From NCBI RefSeq assembly GCF_964204865.1, contig NC_135260.1, positions 19,824,001-19,888,000 of the forward strand: DNA of 64,000 bases. Reading direction: 5' to 3'. Position numbers and translations under genes: made by a program. The notes below the pieces were generated by a model that made no database searches, was not told the DNA's origin, and was given only the letters and a program-made list of their open reading frames with translations. Positions 11,601 to 24,303 of the stretch are shown one piece after another; position 1 is the stretch's first letter, and each line of letters starts with the position of its first letter. The stretch comes from Styela clava. Lineage: Eukaryota > Chordata > Ascidiacea > Stolidobranchia > Styelidae.

Positions 11601-14600
11601 AATTCAAACCTAGCAGAAGTCACAGGTAGTTTTCAAACTTTTAAATTTTAAGAATGATAGATCATAGATGATAGTACTTTTTAGTGTTGGGGCAGTGCAC
11701 TCAAGTCATGATTTGTACTTGTAACCACCAGTACTCGACTTAACTTCGAACACTCGGACGAACTGTGACTCAAAAACCCTTAAAAAAAATGTTTTCATAT
11801 TTTGCGTAACTAATTCAATTTTCATATAGGTATATGTTTAATGACTCTTGTATCACATATTTTTTCACAATCACTTGCTAAAAGTCGCTACAAATGAGGG
11901 TGCTGCAGAAGTGTGTGTACCAACTACCAATATGGAGATAACTAATTTTGTCTTCCTACTTTACATCAAGTTGTGTGAAGCGACTGAAACCTATGGGCAG
12001 GGGGTATATTCACTGGGCTAAGGCAGACAGTCTCTGAACTTGTAATAGAACTAAAATGCGGAAAATGTGAATATAATTATGGCCTAACCCTAACCTGGTA
12101 CCAGGGCTGGGGAGCTGGTTCGAAATCATGATGGCTCCGGCTCCAGCTCCGGAGTCGCAGTGTATTCAATCTTTAGTTCCAGCTCCGGCTCCATAGCCAT
12201 TATCAGTAGTGCAGCCCAATAACGCATTTTGCTAATTGTTTTCTAAGTGTGGCATGTTATTTAGGCTGTAAACACCCTTCAAGTTGGTGTCATGATAATT
12301 CCTTTTTGTTCCTGCATGTAACTTTTGAATCCACTGAGAGTTATTTTATGCTGTATTTCCGGGCGAATCGATCTACCCAGCATATAAGGGTTTTACATAT
12401 AACCCACCCCACAATAAGACGGGAAGGAATATCGGCTTCTGGAATGGTCGCAGCGTTTGCGCATTCGGTAAAATAGCTCATAATGACTTTTTCTACCACA
12501 TAATATTTAACCCATAATAACTGTCTTTTTATTTTAATTTAATTGTGTTCAACATAACTGGCAATCATGCCGGCCAAATAAAATCTGTCGTGGGCCATTC
12601 TAAAGCAAAAATTATGGTGTTTTCTGTTTTATTTTCAGTATTTTATAATGTCGCTTTTTAATCAGGAAAATTTGGTTTGCGTATTGACTTCTTTATTTAT
12701 CTTAGAATTTCATCACCGGTGATTATGTAATAACTCGTTTTCTCACAAATATGGTGCGCGACACAAAACATATGTCTTGAGAAATTGTGATTAAGGGAAA
12801 AATAAACACTGAAATAAAAGATGTTATGGCCTAATGTTTATGGCGACTAAAACAATTGACGCTTTTCACGAAATGCAACGCACATGTGATAGTAACGGCA
12901 ATAGCCCTTCAACTCATGATAATTTAAACTGGCCTGACGGAGGGCAGGATTTTATGGTCCAAATTGAATAAGCAGACCCAAAATAATGGAAATTACCATC
13001 GTCACCCAATTAGATGCCGTCCCCCTCTCCCAAATCAGGCCAAAAGTTGGTTCTAGAATCGAGGCGTTTTCATAATTATCAGCGATGAGATGTTAAAGAT
13101 AAATAGAGAAGTCAATTCGCAAGCCGAGTTTCCACATTGGAGAGTTATTATAAGATACTAAAATGAAAAGGAAAACACTATAAACTTTGTTCTGGGAGAC
13201 TCCCAACAGCTAAAAAAAATGCCTTGTTAATCAGGTTAATCTCATTATATTTTTTGCCTACGACATATTATTTACCGGTTGACTTTGAAAATTATACAGT
13301 CACTAAAATAAATACTCGCGATATACTTTTTATATATTCAAAAAATAACAACGGAAATTGATGAGACTTTTCTCCAGAACATGCTATTTTATAGATCAAA
13401 ACAAGATATAATGGGGCACTTTGCCATACATTTTTATGCCAGGTGACTGCTGCGGAGCATTTTGGAGTAGTTAAACCTTTCTTTTGTCGTAAAACGACTC
13501 AATCTCGAGATATGTTGAACAGAATTGAAGACATTTGAAATGGATTGGATATTCAACGCCACGAAAAAATCATAATATGTTACATGGAAATTCCAAAATC
13601 ACTTCTTCGAAAATCCCTGGCCGTTAGGGTTTTTGAGCTTGACCGCAATCATGAAAAATTGCAGCTTAGTGGAAATGAGAATCAAAATTTTGATAAAAGT
13701 GAACCGCTTCAAATTTTGATACTAAACTTTCAAACATACAGAATAACTGAAAACTTTTTAAAAAATAGTAGGAACTAAAATTTTTAAAATGAATTATAAG
13801 CTGAAAAGAAAAGATTTTATCATTTGTAACGCTATCAGAAAAAAATTATAAATTTGAAAAACAAAAAATGAGATATTTAGGAGCTGGAGCCTGGAGCCAC
13901 TAAATTTTTGGTAGCTCCAGCTCCATCTGTTATGAAAAGCTTGGCTCCAATTCCGACTTCGGCTCCATCAAAATGTAACGGCTCCAGGCTCCGACTTCAG
14001 CTCCGGCTCCCCAGCCCTGCCTGGTACACACACTACGAGAGTACCCAAATAAGCACTGCTTTTATATTTTTCCTCCTATATGAGAAACCTGTTAAATACT
14101 CGCTTTGTCCCATATGGCAGAAATTGAGGTAGATTACCGGTTAATTGTTTCAAATCCGAATACATGTGGACTGTTATGTATTCAAATATTTGACATTTTT
14201 GATTTAAGATTTAAATTTTGATGAACTAAAATCTTAGTAGGATCCGATGTTCTTTACTTAATTTCCATCTTCCCCATTTCCAGGTTTATATCATTGCTAC
14301 AAAAGACTGAAAGATTGCTCAGGAATTACACTCAAAACATTGATACTTTAGAACAAGTTTCGGGTATATCAAAAGTTATTCAATGCCATGGTAAGTTAAT
14401 ATAGAAGATGTTAAAGAAAATTTAGTATTAAACTCGAAGTAAAATCTTGAAATGTCTGGAACTTTCCACAAATTATTTATTTTATATTCACTTTTTTCGA
14501 ATATATTTGGATATCATCTATCATCAAAATATAAACTGAAAACTAATGATTTGCACTGCAGATAACTATTTCATTTTACCTGTAAAAGTCAGTATTTAAT

Positions 14601-17600
14601 GAAATGAGGCCTTTTCAATATTAATATAATGCATAGAACATGCTATTGTAAAAAGAATGCACATCTTTTGTAATGAAAATACGGCGCTCCCGAAGTATAT
14701 GAACCAAGATGGCGCACAACCTGAACCCCAACCTGGTACACATAATATGTTAAGGTTGTGCGCCATCTTGTTGCACATACTTTGGGAGCTCCGAAAATAC
14801 AATACCAAAATTGACCAAATCCTATTCATATACTCAGTACATATACTCAGTTTCGAGCGTTTATTATTGTATTTGCTAATTCACGAGGAAGAGCAGCCAT
14901 ATTTTTTGTGCGAATTAAATAGTTCTGGGAGTGCTTGGAGTTGCAAACCTAAGTAAACCCAGAATTTTTCATAGTTTTTCTACGTTAGGAATCATTCATG
15001 TTAACTGAGTAAGCCAATGTACATCTGATTTTTCTAAAAACTTATATATTTTTTAGGCTCATTTGCTACTGCATCTTGTCTAAAGTGTCATTACAAGGTG
15101 GATTGTGAAGTGGTCAGAGAAGATATATTCAACATGGTTTGTTAATTTTCAATGTGAAAGCATAGATATAATTCTTATTGTCACAGCTACAGACGTTTAT
15201 ATTTTAACCCTTTCCGGTGGGCACGTATACGTACCAACGACAAAAGTCGCTAGATTGTGGCGGGTACGTTGATGTACTCCACTGTTTTATTTAGCAATCG
15301 GTCGCAAACTGTTGGTCTAGTTTTTTCGGGTTTTAGTTTATTGATAAGAAGTCTTCTTCGAGATTAACATAAGCGACGGTAAATCTCGCTTTCGTTTACG
15401 ACGGGAATTTTATTTGCGGGAGAACGATTGAGTGTTTTTGAAATTTATGCAAATTTCGGTGTTTTTTGGGTGGTAATAAAAGACATATTATCCCTTCCAA
15501 GTACCAAAGTATTTTTAGATACATCACGAAATTGCTACAGCAATATTATGCTATTGTTTGCCAACCACGAAGCGGTAACAGTCAAGGATTTAGCGAATAT
15601 TTCTTTTTTTTTATCACGGTTTGAAGTTTCAACTCTCAAGAAAAAAAAGCCTTTTTTCTATCCGGTTTGTGACTCAGACCACCACTTAGAATAAAACTTT
15701 TTTTTTTAATCGCCAATTGCAAGCTCTTTAAATAAGCTTTCCAACGAGCCGTCAGTGGGCAGCAGAGGATCATTAGTTTTTCGTTAGTCGATCGATTAGT
15801 TGTGGGGGTACAAATGCATAAAATCGGCGTAGCAAATAACGATTATTTAATAAAAAATAAAAATCGCACGGAAAGGGTTAATGATCTTGATTTTGAAATC
15901 TGATTTGATCAAATGTTAGGTGGCATCATTTCATAGATATCATATTATTTTAATAAAAAAAATATTTTAATTTCTGAATTTTTAATATTCTTATCTACTC
16001 TTGAATTATTTTGGAAATACTTTGCTTTTCTCTCTCTATTTCTTCAGAACGAATCTCAAAAACTTGGTGACTGGGTGGCCACTGTGCCCTACAACAAACT
16101 CAGGCTTTTTACCCCTCAGTCCTATGTTATATTAAAATGGTCCAGCTTCTCTGAATTTATATGAATTTATCTGAATGAAAGTATAGCTTTGTATTACCGG
16201 AATATTTATCCTTTTAGAAAGTACCTCGATGTCCGAAATGCCCTCCTGATGAAGAACTATCAATAATGAAACCTGACATTGTGTTTTTCGGAGAAAGTCT
16301 ACCTGAACATTTCCACAGGCAAATGTCAAAAGATAAACACGATACAGACTTACTCATTGTCATCGGATCATCTTTAAAAGTTAGACCAGTGGCCTTGATA
16401 CCAAGTAAGCATTATCTTTTATCCGAGTTGTTCGTAATTGGTAATAAATTGGCACTTCTGTATTTACTACTACTAGTAAGAAAAATATTGGTTTGCCTGT
16501 CAAAAAGTGATACCTAAGGCACTATATGTGTTTAGTTTGAATACTATTGTTGACGTAGTAGACTTAAAACACAATGTGAAGGAATGGGTTTATCTTAAAA
16601 ATTTCTAAGGGACGGTCTCATAGGCATTGGACCTAATTGTTGTTCTTCAAATGCTGAAGATATTGAGATTTGACAAATTGGCGTCGCAGGTTCGTCTTTG
16701 CCCACTTTCTCACCCAGGTTGCAATAAATTGGGTAAGCAAGGCAGAACAGGAAAGTTTTGGATCTTTGAAAATCAATAGCTGAAAACACCCCATAATAGA
16801 ATTGACTCTAATTTCTTTATTTTTGCAACTTTAGATTTTCTTTTTCATACTAAATACTATGGTCTTTATAATAAGGTAACATTCAAACTTTCATTTTTCT
16901 CCCAATTCACTCTCTAATTTTTAGATGTAGAGCATGCGGTAAAAGCTGACCACTATTTTGCAATTCTTGGATTTTTCCTCATTAAATCTTTTTTTATTTG
17001 CCCAGGTTCTCTCCCTGACCATGTGCCTCAAATACTCATTAATCGAGAACCTCTACCCCACGTACAATTTGACGTTGAGTTATTAGGTGACGGTGATACA
17101 ATTGTAGCTGAGATCTGCAGGAGATTGGGATCTGAATTTCTAGATATCGCAGAAGAACGTGATCCGTAAGTCATAGGCCTACTTGCTTTTATAAATACTT
17201 TTTTTTGTCAGGGAAAGTGGCTTTCAGTACAGTTTATTTTTAAAAAGACTAAATACTGTCAATAAGCCAATTCACCAGTTTTCTAATTTTTCTTTGCTAC
17301 CACCCACTCTATAGTCATATAATCTACCTAGAAGTAAAACAGATTTGAATGATAAAATAGTCTTATATGGATAATGGATATGTTAAACAAAGAAAGGTTT
17401 TTATGAAGGTTATATATTTTCCAAAAAAGGGGAATCACTAGTAAGTACAGAAAGTTGGCAAATTGTATCGGGTATTCCAGCCCAGAATAAGTTCTGTGAA
17501 TGAATTAAATATACATTTTTACTTCAACTATGAAATCTCCCCAAACTGTTTTACTTTAAAAAATTAATTTGTATATGCAACCACCAACATAAAAACCAAT

Positions 17601-20600
17601 TCTACAATCTTTTCAGACTTGTCGAAATTGACGTCTTACCTGATGAAAGTTCTCCATCGTCAAGTCAACAAACCTCAACAAAGACTTCAAATTCTGAAGA
17701 AAATGACCTGAGTCAAGAAGATACCAAACAAAATACAGATTCTATAACTTCTACATCAGAAAGTCAAGCGATCCTCACGGGTGACAAAAACAATATTTCA
17801 TCATCAGATTCTGAAAAAGTCTCTAGTGCCACAGATGTCACACCTTGCCAAACAAATACTGATAATGAAGATTCACAATCTTCATCTAATGTTCAAAATA
17901 AACCTTCAAGTTCAGCAAATGTCAATGTAACAGATGGCAAGAACATTTCCTCTTTACAACAATCAAATGATTCCAAACTTGTAGAAAGTGGTGATAAATT
18001 ACATGCTACGGAATCAAATGATGAAAAACAAACAAATGAAAAAGAAAAAACAGAAAAAATTTTCAATAACATGTGGAAAAGCAGATGGAAGCAGTCCATC
18101 AGCAAAAGATTACCAGGTACATTTATATATATAGACTCTATATTGGCATCAGCTTAGCTAAATGAATGTACCAATGGTGTAAAATAAGGCTTGGCTGTTT
18201 TGTTTAGAATGGCTTATCCAGTTTTTCACATCTATGTCTGTGGTGATATCTCATATTATATTAGATTTTTCTAATAATTATAGCAGGGGTTGGCAACCTA
18301 CTGCCCGAGAGTGAAATAATCCGGCTCGCGATGGATCATTTTGTTAATATGTTATTGTTCTTGTTCACATCGATGTTTGGAAGTACATATGTGTGTGGAC
18401 AATTATTTTCGAAAAAGAACAAGCGAAGAACTAGGCTTAGTGATGCCCATTTAGAAAATGTTCTAATCTTGACTTCATCCAGTGTGTCACCTGATGTCGA
18501 AAAGCTATCAAGCGTAATGCAACAAAAAGTGTCACATTAAATGGCATTTGTAAATTTTTTGCAGTCAGTCGTCACATTGTTCGCTTAATATTTAAAGTCT
18601 AAAATTTCCACTTCTGATCTGTGTAAAAAATGTGATTCATCAGCCACCCGTTCGTTTTTTTAACTTTCTTAAAAAATATGTGCGGTCCACCAAGATTTGC
18701 AACCCCTAATTCTGGACCACGAGCGACAAAAGGTTGTCGACCCCTGAAAAATAGTCTTCACCAAGCCACTTTGGTGCCAAGAACCGGTTGTGCATTGCCT
18801 ATCTGATTATTATTGTCCATGTTAGGTGTGGGAGCCTCCTTGTATGTCGGGTCTCAAAAAAGATGATGCATAAGAGTTGTTGATGCCACATAAAAACAAA
18901 CAGAATATCTAAAATATTATTTTTGAATAACAAGTTCCCCCCCGTTGATTTACTTACAAGTCATCAGGGAATAAAAAAGTTCTCTAAAAGATTTTATATT
19001 TGTCTCGAGTGTATCAACTTTCCTGATCTTTTTATCGCCACTGACAATCACAGAACATGATTTACGTCAATTTTGGCCATCTTAAAATCAATGATTTTCG
19101 TTATAGTTGGTTCGTTTTACTATGACGGAAAATACCGATACATATTCCCTGGTGCGGAAGTTTCTCCAGAAGAAGTCGATGATGATGATGATAGTGATAC
19201 GAGTGATATAAGTGATGACGAAGTTGGTGAAAATAACCAAGATCAGTCGAGTTCCTCTGATGAATCAGAAGAAGATATTAAAGGTATAGGCCTAATTCTT
19301 GATCATGATATTGACTATCCAGAGATGAATTTTATTGTTTTTTGGTAAGGAACTGCAGAAATTGTACTCTGTATCAATCTTTTTCATTAGTATTAGTACC
19401 GATCTCAGTAGTATCTGAAACAAACTTAACAAGTATCTGAAGTTTCTTGGCCTGACTTTGCCTTCTTAGGCAAATACATGAGGTGGTTTGTCATATTATT
19501 GAATTTTTTTCTGGTTTTCCCTCTCTAGGTAAATAAAAAAATTGTATTCTTTAATCCTATATACTGCAATACTTTTGTAGGTCCTGGTGGTCTCTCGTCA
19601 ACTAGAAGAGATTTAAGGACAAGTTCAATGAAATCTGGTCATCATCATCATTTCCACGGTTTATCATCGTTCGTTCATGATCATGATGTTGTGATGATGA
19701 ATCATAGCAAAGATTGTTGTTCAGATAAAGAAAGCTCATGTGTGAAAGGCAATTCAAGCCATAAGACATCTGAGGTTAGTATTTATAACCAACCATTTTA
19801 ATTTGTTTCATCTTTTTTTATTTTGTTTTGGGTTATTATATAGATACTCTATGAATGAGGCTTAGTACAAGCGGTTTACGGTCATGTCATGGGACAGTAT
19901 TTTTTAAAGAATCAAAAGCTTTATGATTTGGCATTGCTTGCCCAATTTGTGACATTCTGGGCCAAGTGGTGGACATAGGACTCGAACCTGTGATATTAGA
20001 GTTGTGGTGCCTAATTTAATTTATTTAAAATATTTGAAACAAGTAGGTCATCACAGCCACAAGTTTGGACTAAGTAATGTCACATGGTATTTGAGTGAAA
20101 AAAGAAATATCAGAATCTTGCGCTTGGGACACATTTCCAGACATTTTCTAGATTTGGTTTTGATGCTAACAGGGTCAGAAAAAACAGATTTGCACAGATA
20201 GGTTGTGGCGAATTGAACTAGCAGTGAAGAAGCTTTCTTATTAAGTAGTGGGTAAGGATCGCAAAAGGATAACCAGAAACTCATTATTACTCAAGAGTAA
20301 TAACACAAAGTGTTTTAATTTTTTTACTACATTGCCACATCTAACACAAATAATTTATTTCAAAGCCCACACAAAATACCACAACCAGTACTGATTCGAA
20401 ATCTCATTTTGAACCAATAAAAGAGGAATCGGATTCTATCATTCCTGATGAATTACATGAAGATATTATAACTCTCAGCACCACGAGTCACTCAAGTCAT
20501 TCACCGTTACCAGAAAATTTACACAAATTATTTAGTAGCGATCATTTACACAATGAGAAGGATGATGCAATATTAAGTAAGTTTATTAATGTTCAATGCT

Positions 20601-21433
20601 TTTAATTAATTAATTTTTAATTAAGCAAGCACTTGTGAGCATAATTAGTTTTTGGAAGTTTGCCATTCTAGCAATAGTGTTTTCACTTCGAAATTTCATG
20701 AGGTATTTTTGTATATATCAGAGTTTGCTGTACAAGTAGTACCAAGGCAGTAGGATCTTCAATTATATTTTTGCTCTTGCTTTTACATCAATATGAGTGA
20801 TTTGTGTGAGCCATGCTCACCAATTTCACAACAAATTCATATCATTAATTATATTTTTGGTACTCCCGTAGTATATGTACCAGTTTAGGCCATAATTTTA
20901 TTCCGATTTTCCTTAAGCTTTCTGATTCAACTGAGAATATTTTGGTTCTATTAAGAGTTCGGGGACTGTCTGTTTTAGCCAAGTGAATATACCCCCTGCC
21001 CATAGGTTTCAGTCCCTTTATACAACTTGAGGTAAAGTAGGCGAACAAAATTAGTTACCTCCACATAGGTACATACACTTCTGGAGCGCCATACTTTCTA
21101 ATATTCCTAAAGTCTGGGACCCCTTCCCAATTAGCAGATGCTTAATCATTGACATAATTTGTTTCTGTACCAACTACCAATACCAATTTGGTTATATATA
21201 TGTACATTGCTATCTCTTTTCGTACGAGTGCCAAATTGCTATTTTATTTTTTCATTATATGTATACCTTTGAATTATTTTTTAGTCAAACCAATTCTGGA
21301 AGTACCTGACACAGCACAGATCCTCGACCTTCCATCGTCGTCTCTCTTACCTCCGATAGATGACAAATATTCAATTTCAAATCAAGATTCTGTATCTGCA
21401 GAGGAAAAATCAAATGATAACCAAACATCTTGA
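8648..21433 (+). CDS. SIRT1: SIRT1, NAD+-dependent protein deacetylase (16 exons)
   Basis: Class I sirtuin that removes acetyl groups from lysines of histones and transcription factors, using NAD+, mainly in the nucleus. Exons: 8648-8753, 9293-9388, 9510-9731, 10139-10266, 10825-10944, 11357-11449, 11525-11625, 14284-14390, 15057-15136, 16218-16404, 17006-17165, 17617-18116, 19107-19283, 19581-19774, 20366-20576, 21285-21433. All phases agree and give 876 residues (human 747). Seen in order: acidic Ser-rich N-terminus; the allosteric-activator domain (TLWKL..ILSEP); NAD+ site [28 protein letters not shown]; catalytic His in IQCHG; zinc ligands CLKC and [23 protein letters not shown]; a long Ser/Thr-rich tail in exon 12; then [13 protein letters not shown], the conserved C-terminal ESA segment that completes the Rossmann fold. 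Exon 14 adds a His-rich stretch absent from vertebrates. Exon 2 (96 bases, RLIVVALKY) is doubtful: exon 1 also joins exon 3 in frame, giving 844 residues. Introns hold several transposons. Confidence 0.95.
11899..14045 (+). repeat. Family A repeat (GGCGCTCC/TGTGTACC), split by a hAT insertion
   Basis: 11899-12101 and 14020-14045 are the two parts of one repeat, with the family end-motif GTACACA.ACTACGAGAGTAC at the right and GCAGAAGTGTGTGTACC at the left. Other copies are at 14683-14792, 20859-21090, 25673-25872 and 29411-29625. They share CAAGTTGTGTAAAG, GGGCAGGGGGTATAT and CTAACCTGGTACACA, on either strand. It lies in SIRT1 intron 7. Confidence 0.7.
12102..14019. mobile_element. Non-autonomous hAT element, 1.9 kb, with perfect 8-bp target duplication
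   Basis: The ends are perfect inverted repeats, CAGGGCTGGGGAGC and GCTCCCCAGCCCTG, flanked on both sides by the 8-bp duplication CCTGGTAC (12094-12101 and 14020-14027). Both are diagnostic of hAT. Subterminal sequence at both ends is packed with GGAGC/GCTCC motifs, likely transposase-binding repeats. The interior shows no transposase; frames at 12249-12476 and 13545-13778 are unrecognised. Because the duplication interrupts a family A repeat, this insertion is the younger of the two. Confidence 0.85.
14683..14792. repeat. Short family A element with long inverted ends
   Basis: In SIRT1 intron 8, GGCGCTCCCGAAGTATATGA..CCAAGATGGCGCACAACC is inverted at the right as GGTTGTGCGCCATCTTG..CACATACTTTGGGAGCTCC. 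The whole unit is a 110-base MITE-like hairpin, an internally deleted family A copy. Confidence 0.65.
15208..15877. mobile_element. piggyBac-type MITE flanked by TTAA
   Basis: In SIRT1 intron 9. The element begins CCCTTTCCG and ends CGGAAAGGG, and a TTAA lies directly outside each end (15204-15207 and 15878-15881), the exact target duplication of piggyBac. Just inside the left end GGCACGTATACGTACC is palindromic. An 88-codon frame (15428-15694) shows no transposase motif, so the element is non-autonomous. Confidence 0.8.
18284..18746 (+). mobile_element. hAT remnant with transposase C-terminus (SIRT1 intron 12)
   Basis: Ends CAGGGGTTGGCAACC and GGTTGTCGACCCCTG are inverted, with an imperfect 8-bp duplication (AATTATAG / AAAAATAG). 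The + frame 18331-18540 includes CGQLFSKKN and [17 protein letters not shown], matching the end of the hAT dimerisation domain of GTF2IRD2/EPM2AIP1-like transposases, and stops at its natural-looking end (KVSH). The remainder of the transposase has been deleted. Confidence 0.75.
20859..21090 (-). repeat. Family A repeat, inverted copy
   Basis: In SIRT1 intron 15. It reads GGTACTCCCGTAGTATATGTACC at the left and CACTTCTGGAGCGCC at the right, the reverse of the copies at 11899 and 29411, with the shared TATACCCCCTGCCCATAGG block. Confidence 0.7.
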
Positions 21434-23958
21434 TGACAGGAAATTTATGAACTATATTGTGACTGCCAAGTTTTAATATTCTGTTGTATGTTTACAACCG
21501 AGTGTTCCTTATCAGTGAAAAGTCACAATCTATCTAGTTAATGATCATGTAACGTATGTCTAATAATATAAGATGCAATGGATCGGTTTAAAAATATATA
21601 ATGAGAGAAAGGATGAACTGAATTTTTGGATGCGATATGAACATATGCCGATAGGTTGTTTTCATTTAAACAAAATATTGCCTCTTGTTTTTACTATCTA
21701 ACTAATTATTCGAAGACTGAAGTAGTAGGATATTATTTTTATTCAGATCGGGTATAAGGTGTATTATAGTCTGAATCAGTGATCGACAAACTGTGGGCCA
21801 AGTGTTTTCTCGGGGCCAATTTTTTGTGGACCTCTATTGACCTCACTTGTAATGTGTGAAACAAAAATTGCTCAAATTTATTATTATCTGTGCATGCATG
21901 TATTTCGTGACGATATCTGTTGTTGCAATATTCATGGCATAAGGGTTATCTAAAATTATGATTCAAAAGTATCTGAATAAAAATAGTTTGCATTCTAATC
22001 ATGATCTATAGAAAATTTTATTCTATTATCATATGATGTAAAATTATTGATGTTAAGGTTTCTCAGTATATCCCCAGATGCAAAGGGGGATTCTTCATAA
22101 CTGTCGGGACAATTGAAGAATATTTGAAATTTTAAACAAATCGGATGCTTTGTTCACTTGCTATTACCCCCGGCCAGGTCATAGTTGTAGATGCTCTTAA
22201 GTTTTACTTGCCTGATTTATATGCATATTTCAAGGATAACATAGGTCATTTTTCAATAAATTTGTCAAATCGATAAACACATTTGATCTCCACTCCATGA
22301 TATGATGAAACTTTGCTATGTAGCATGAATACAATACCATGTTGCATTTATCATATAAATAATATACCGTAATATGATTGATGTCTACACTCAATTCAAA
22401 GTTGGTTATGTTTTGCCAAGCAGGACGTAAAATAGTATCATTGTTTAATATAAAATTTGTGAAAAGATTTTTACAATTATTTGTATTTCGTTGATGAAAT
22501 TTTTTGCTAATTTGTCTGACAGTATAATATTTCGTTTTTTGCATATCATTCAGTGTGTGTTCCTTTTTTTAAATTTGTATTTTTTTATTTTGAGGACACA
22601 CCTATATGTATGATACATATTGTATACTTTTTTAAATTTTATTGTTATTGAAGTCATTTGATATTTGTGTAAGAATTGTAGGAAAATTGTTAGCAAATTG
22701 ACATGATATAAGTCACAACACGCAACCCTGTAAAGTAGTAATCATATATTTTAGATATTTATTATCGAAACTACGTTGTCTATTAATTTATGTGTAAATA
22801 TTTCGCATTCATGTCCTGCAAAGATTTTTTCCTACAGTCTATTGCTTTTGTAACTGAACATACAATTGAATTCTATTTACCACTCCGAAGGCTTTATTCG
22901 ATAAAGGCGAAACCTGAAAAGGCTGTTTTAAGATAATGAGGAAAACATATTTTCGATTTTTAAACTCCTGTGACTTTTTATTGAAACTTTTTTTGGTGAA
23001 TCTCGCTCCAGTTTATGATTAGATATTAGGAAGGCATCGTTTTTGTTGATATTGACATTTTGTGAAAATAACCAAATTGGAATAAATGCCTTTTTACATC
23101 ATTACACATATCTAATTATGCCTTCATTTAAACATTTTCACTTTTTGTACATAACCTAGATTGAGTATTTGAAAACTTAAATTAGGGTTTTATCATTGTT
23201 TTGGTCGGTTTTGTGAACATTTCATACCTAAATTAGAAAATCATTTTTTTTCATTGATTCATGTTTCCAATTCGCCACATATCGATATTTTATATCACAA
23301 ATATATTGTGATAAAAGGTTGAATATCAAAATTTTGCCCCGTTTTTGCTTTTGTACCAGTGAGAAACTGCATATTTCCCTTTTTTCTGAAATCTCCCTTT
23401 AAAACAAAACTAATGGAGTTTGTAGAAATGAGGACTGCTCAGCTTAAGAGCACATATTTCTTTGCAATATTTTTGATTTGATTTTTTTCAAAGTTTAGTA
23501 TTCGCTTCTTGTTTTGAGACCCTCGACTTATCATCATGCTTTGAATCAATTTTTCACGCGAAAGGTTGATCATAAAATAAACGATCCCTGAATTTCGTTT
23601 GAGCGTCGTGGCTTAAAAGTGATTTTTTTAAAGTATGAAACCCAGAAACAGGAATTGAATATGTCATTTTTAATTGTAGCTATCGGTGTATACAATTTAC
23701 CACTAAATTCTGAACTAAAATATTGACCTTCAAAGTACGAACAATGTCGTCAACTGATGTTAAAAATTGATTGTAATGAAAAAAAAAAAATTCTGTTTAA
23801 TGTCGTTGGCTATTGCAGAACCATGTATTTTCTTTAATTAAACTGATCATAGAACAATGATGCATTGCCAATGGGTGTTTTCTTAATAAACAACTTCCTT
23901 TCATTCTTTTTATTTAAATGCAAATCAGAATGTGGTTGACGGTGAGGCTACTAGGACA
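21434..23958 (+). other. SIRT1 3' flank and intergenic AT-rich sequence
   Basis: Very AT-rich with no gene. AATAAA occurs at 21976-21981 and 23081-23086, either of which could be the SIRT1 polyadenylation signal; the sequence alone does not decide. A short hAT-end-like piece (GTGATCGACAAACTGTGGGCC) sits at about 21779-21800. Confidence 0.4.
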
Positions 23959-24303
23959 CTATTTTGTACTTCGCGATAAATTTTCAAGGCTGTCTATAAA
24001 CAATGATTCATTTTTATAGGTGTGGATTTCATTTGTGAGTATTGGTATGTTATTAAACAGGTGGTTACGTAACGACGACATTACAACACCATCTGTGTTA
24101 AATAGCCGCTCTGAAGGAGGCCGGTGAGCGGAAGCCAGTTCACAACCAAGACCTACATTCGCGCTAGTATTGTGGTCAAAAAATGACAAAATATATTTCC
24201 AGAATTGTTCAACAACAGCGCGGCCGGGAACTTTTTTCTTCTTTTTCACTATGACGTCACCGAGTGAAGATTCGGTCCCCTGTGATTGAAGAAAGACAAT
24301 CAC
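23959..24303 (-). pseudogene. hAT transposase dimerisation-domain remnant
   Basis: The minus-strand frame contains HRPPSERLFNTDGVV followed by SSLRNHLF, which fits the family signature (APSERxFSTAGxxxxxxRxxL) of the C-terminal hAT dimerisation region. About 110 codons stay open to a stop at 23959. The N-terminal BED finger and catalytic core are not next to it. It is unlike the C-terminus in the 18284 element, so it comes from another hAT family. Confidence 0.65.

Noticed and set aside
15428-15694. 88-codon frame inside the TTAA-flanked MITE as a transposase
   Set aside because: No aspartate motifs or cysteine finger of piggyBac; it is too short and unrelated.
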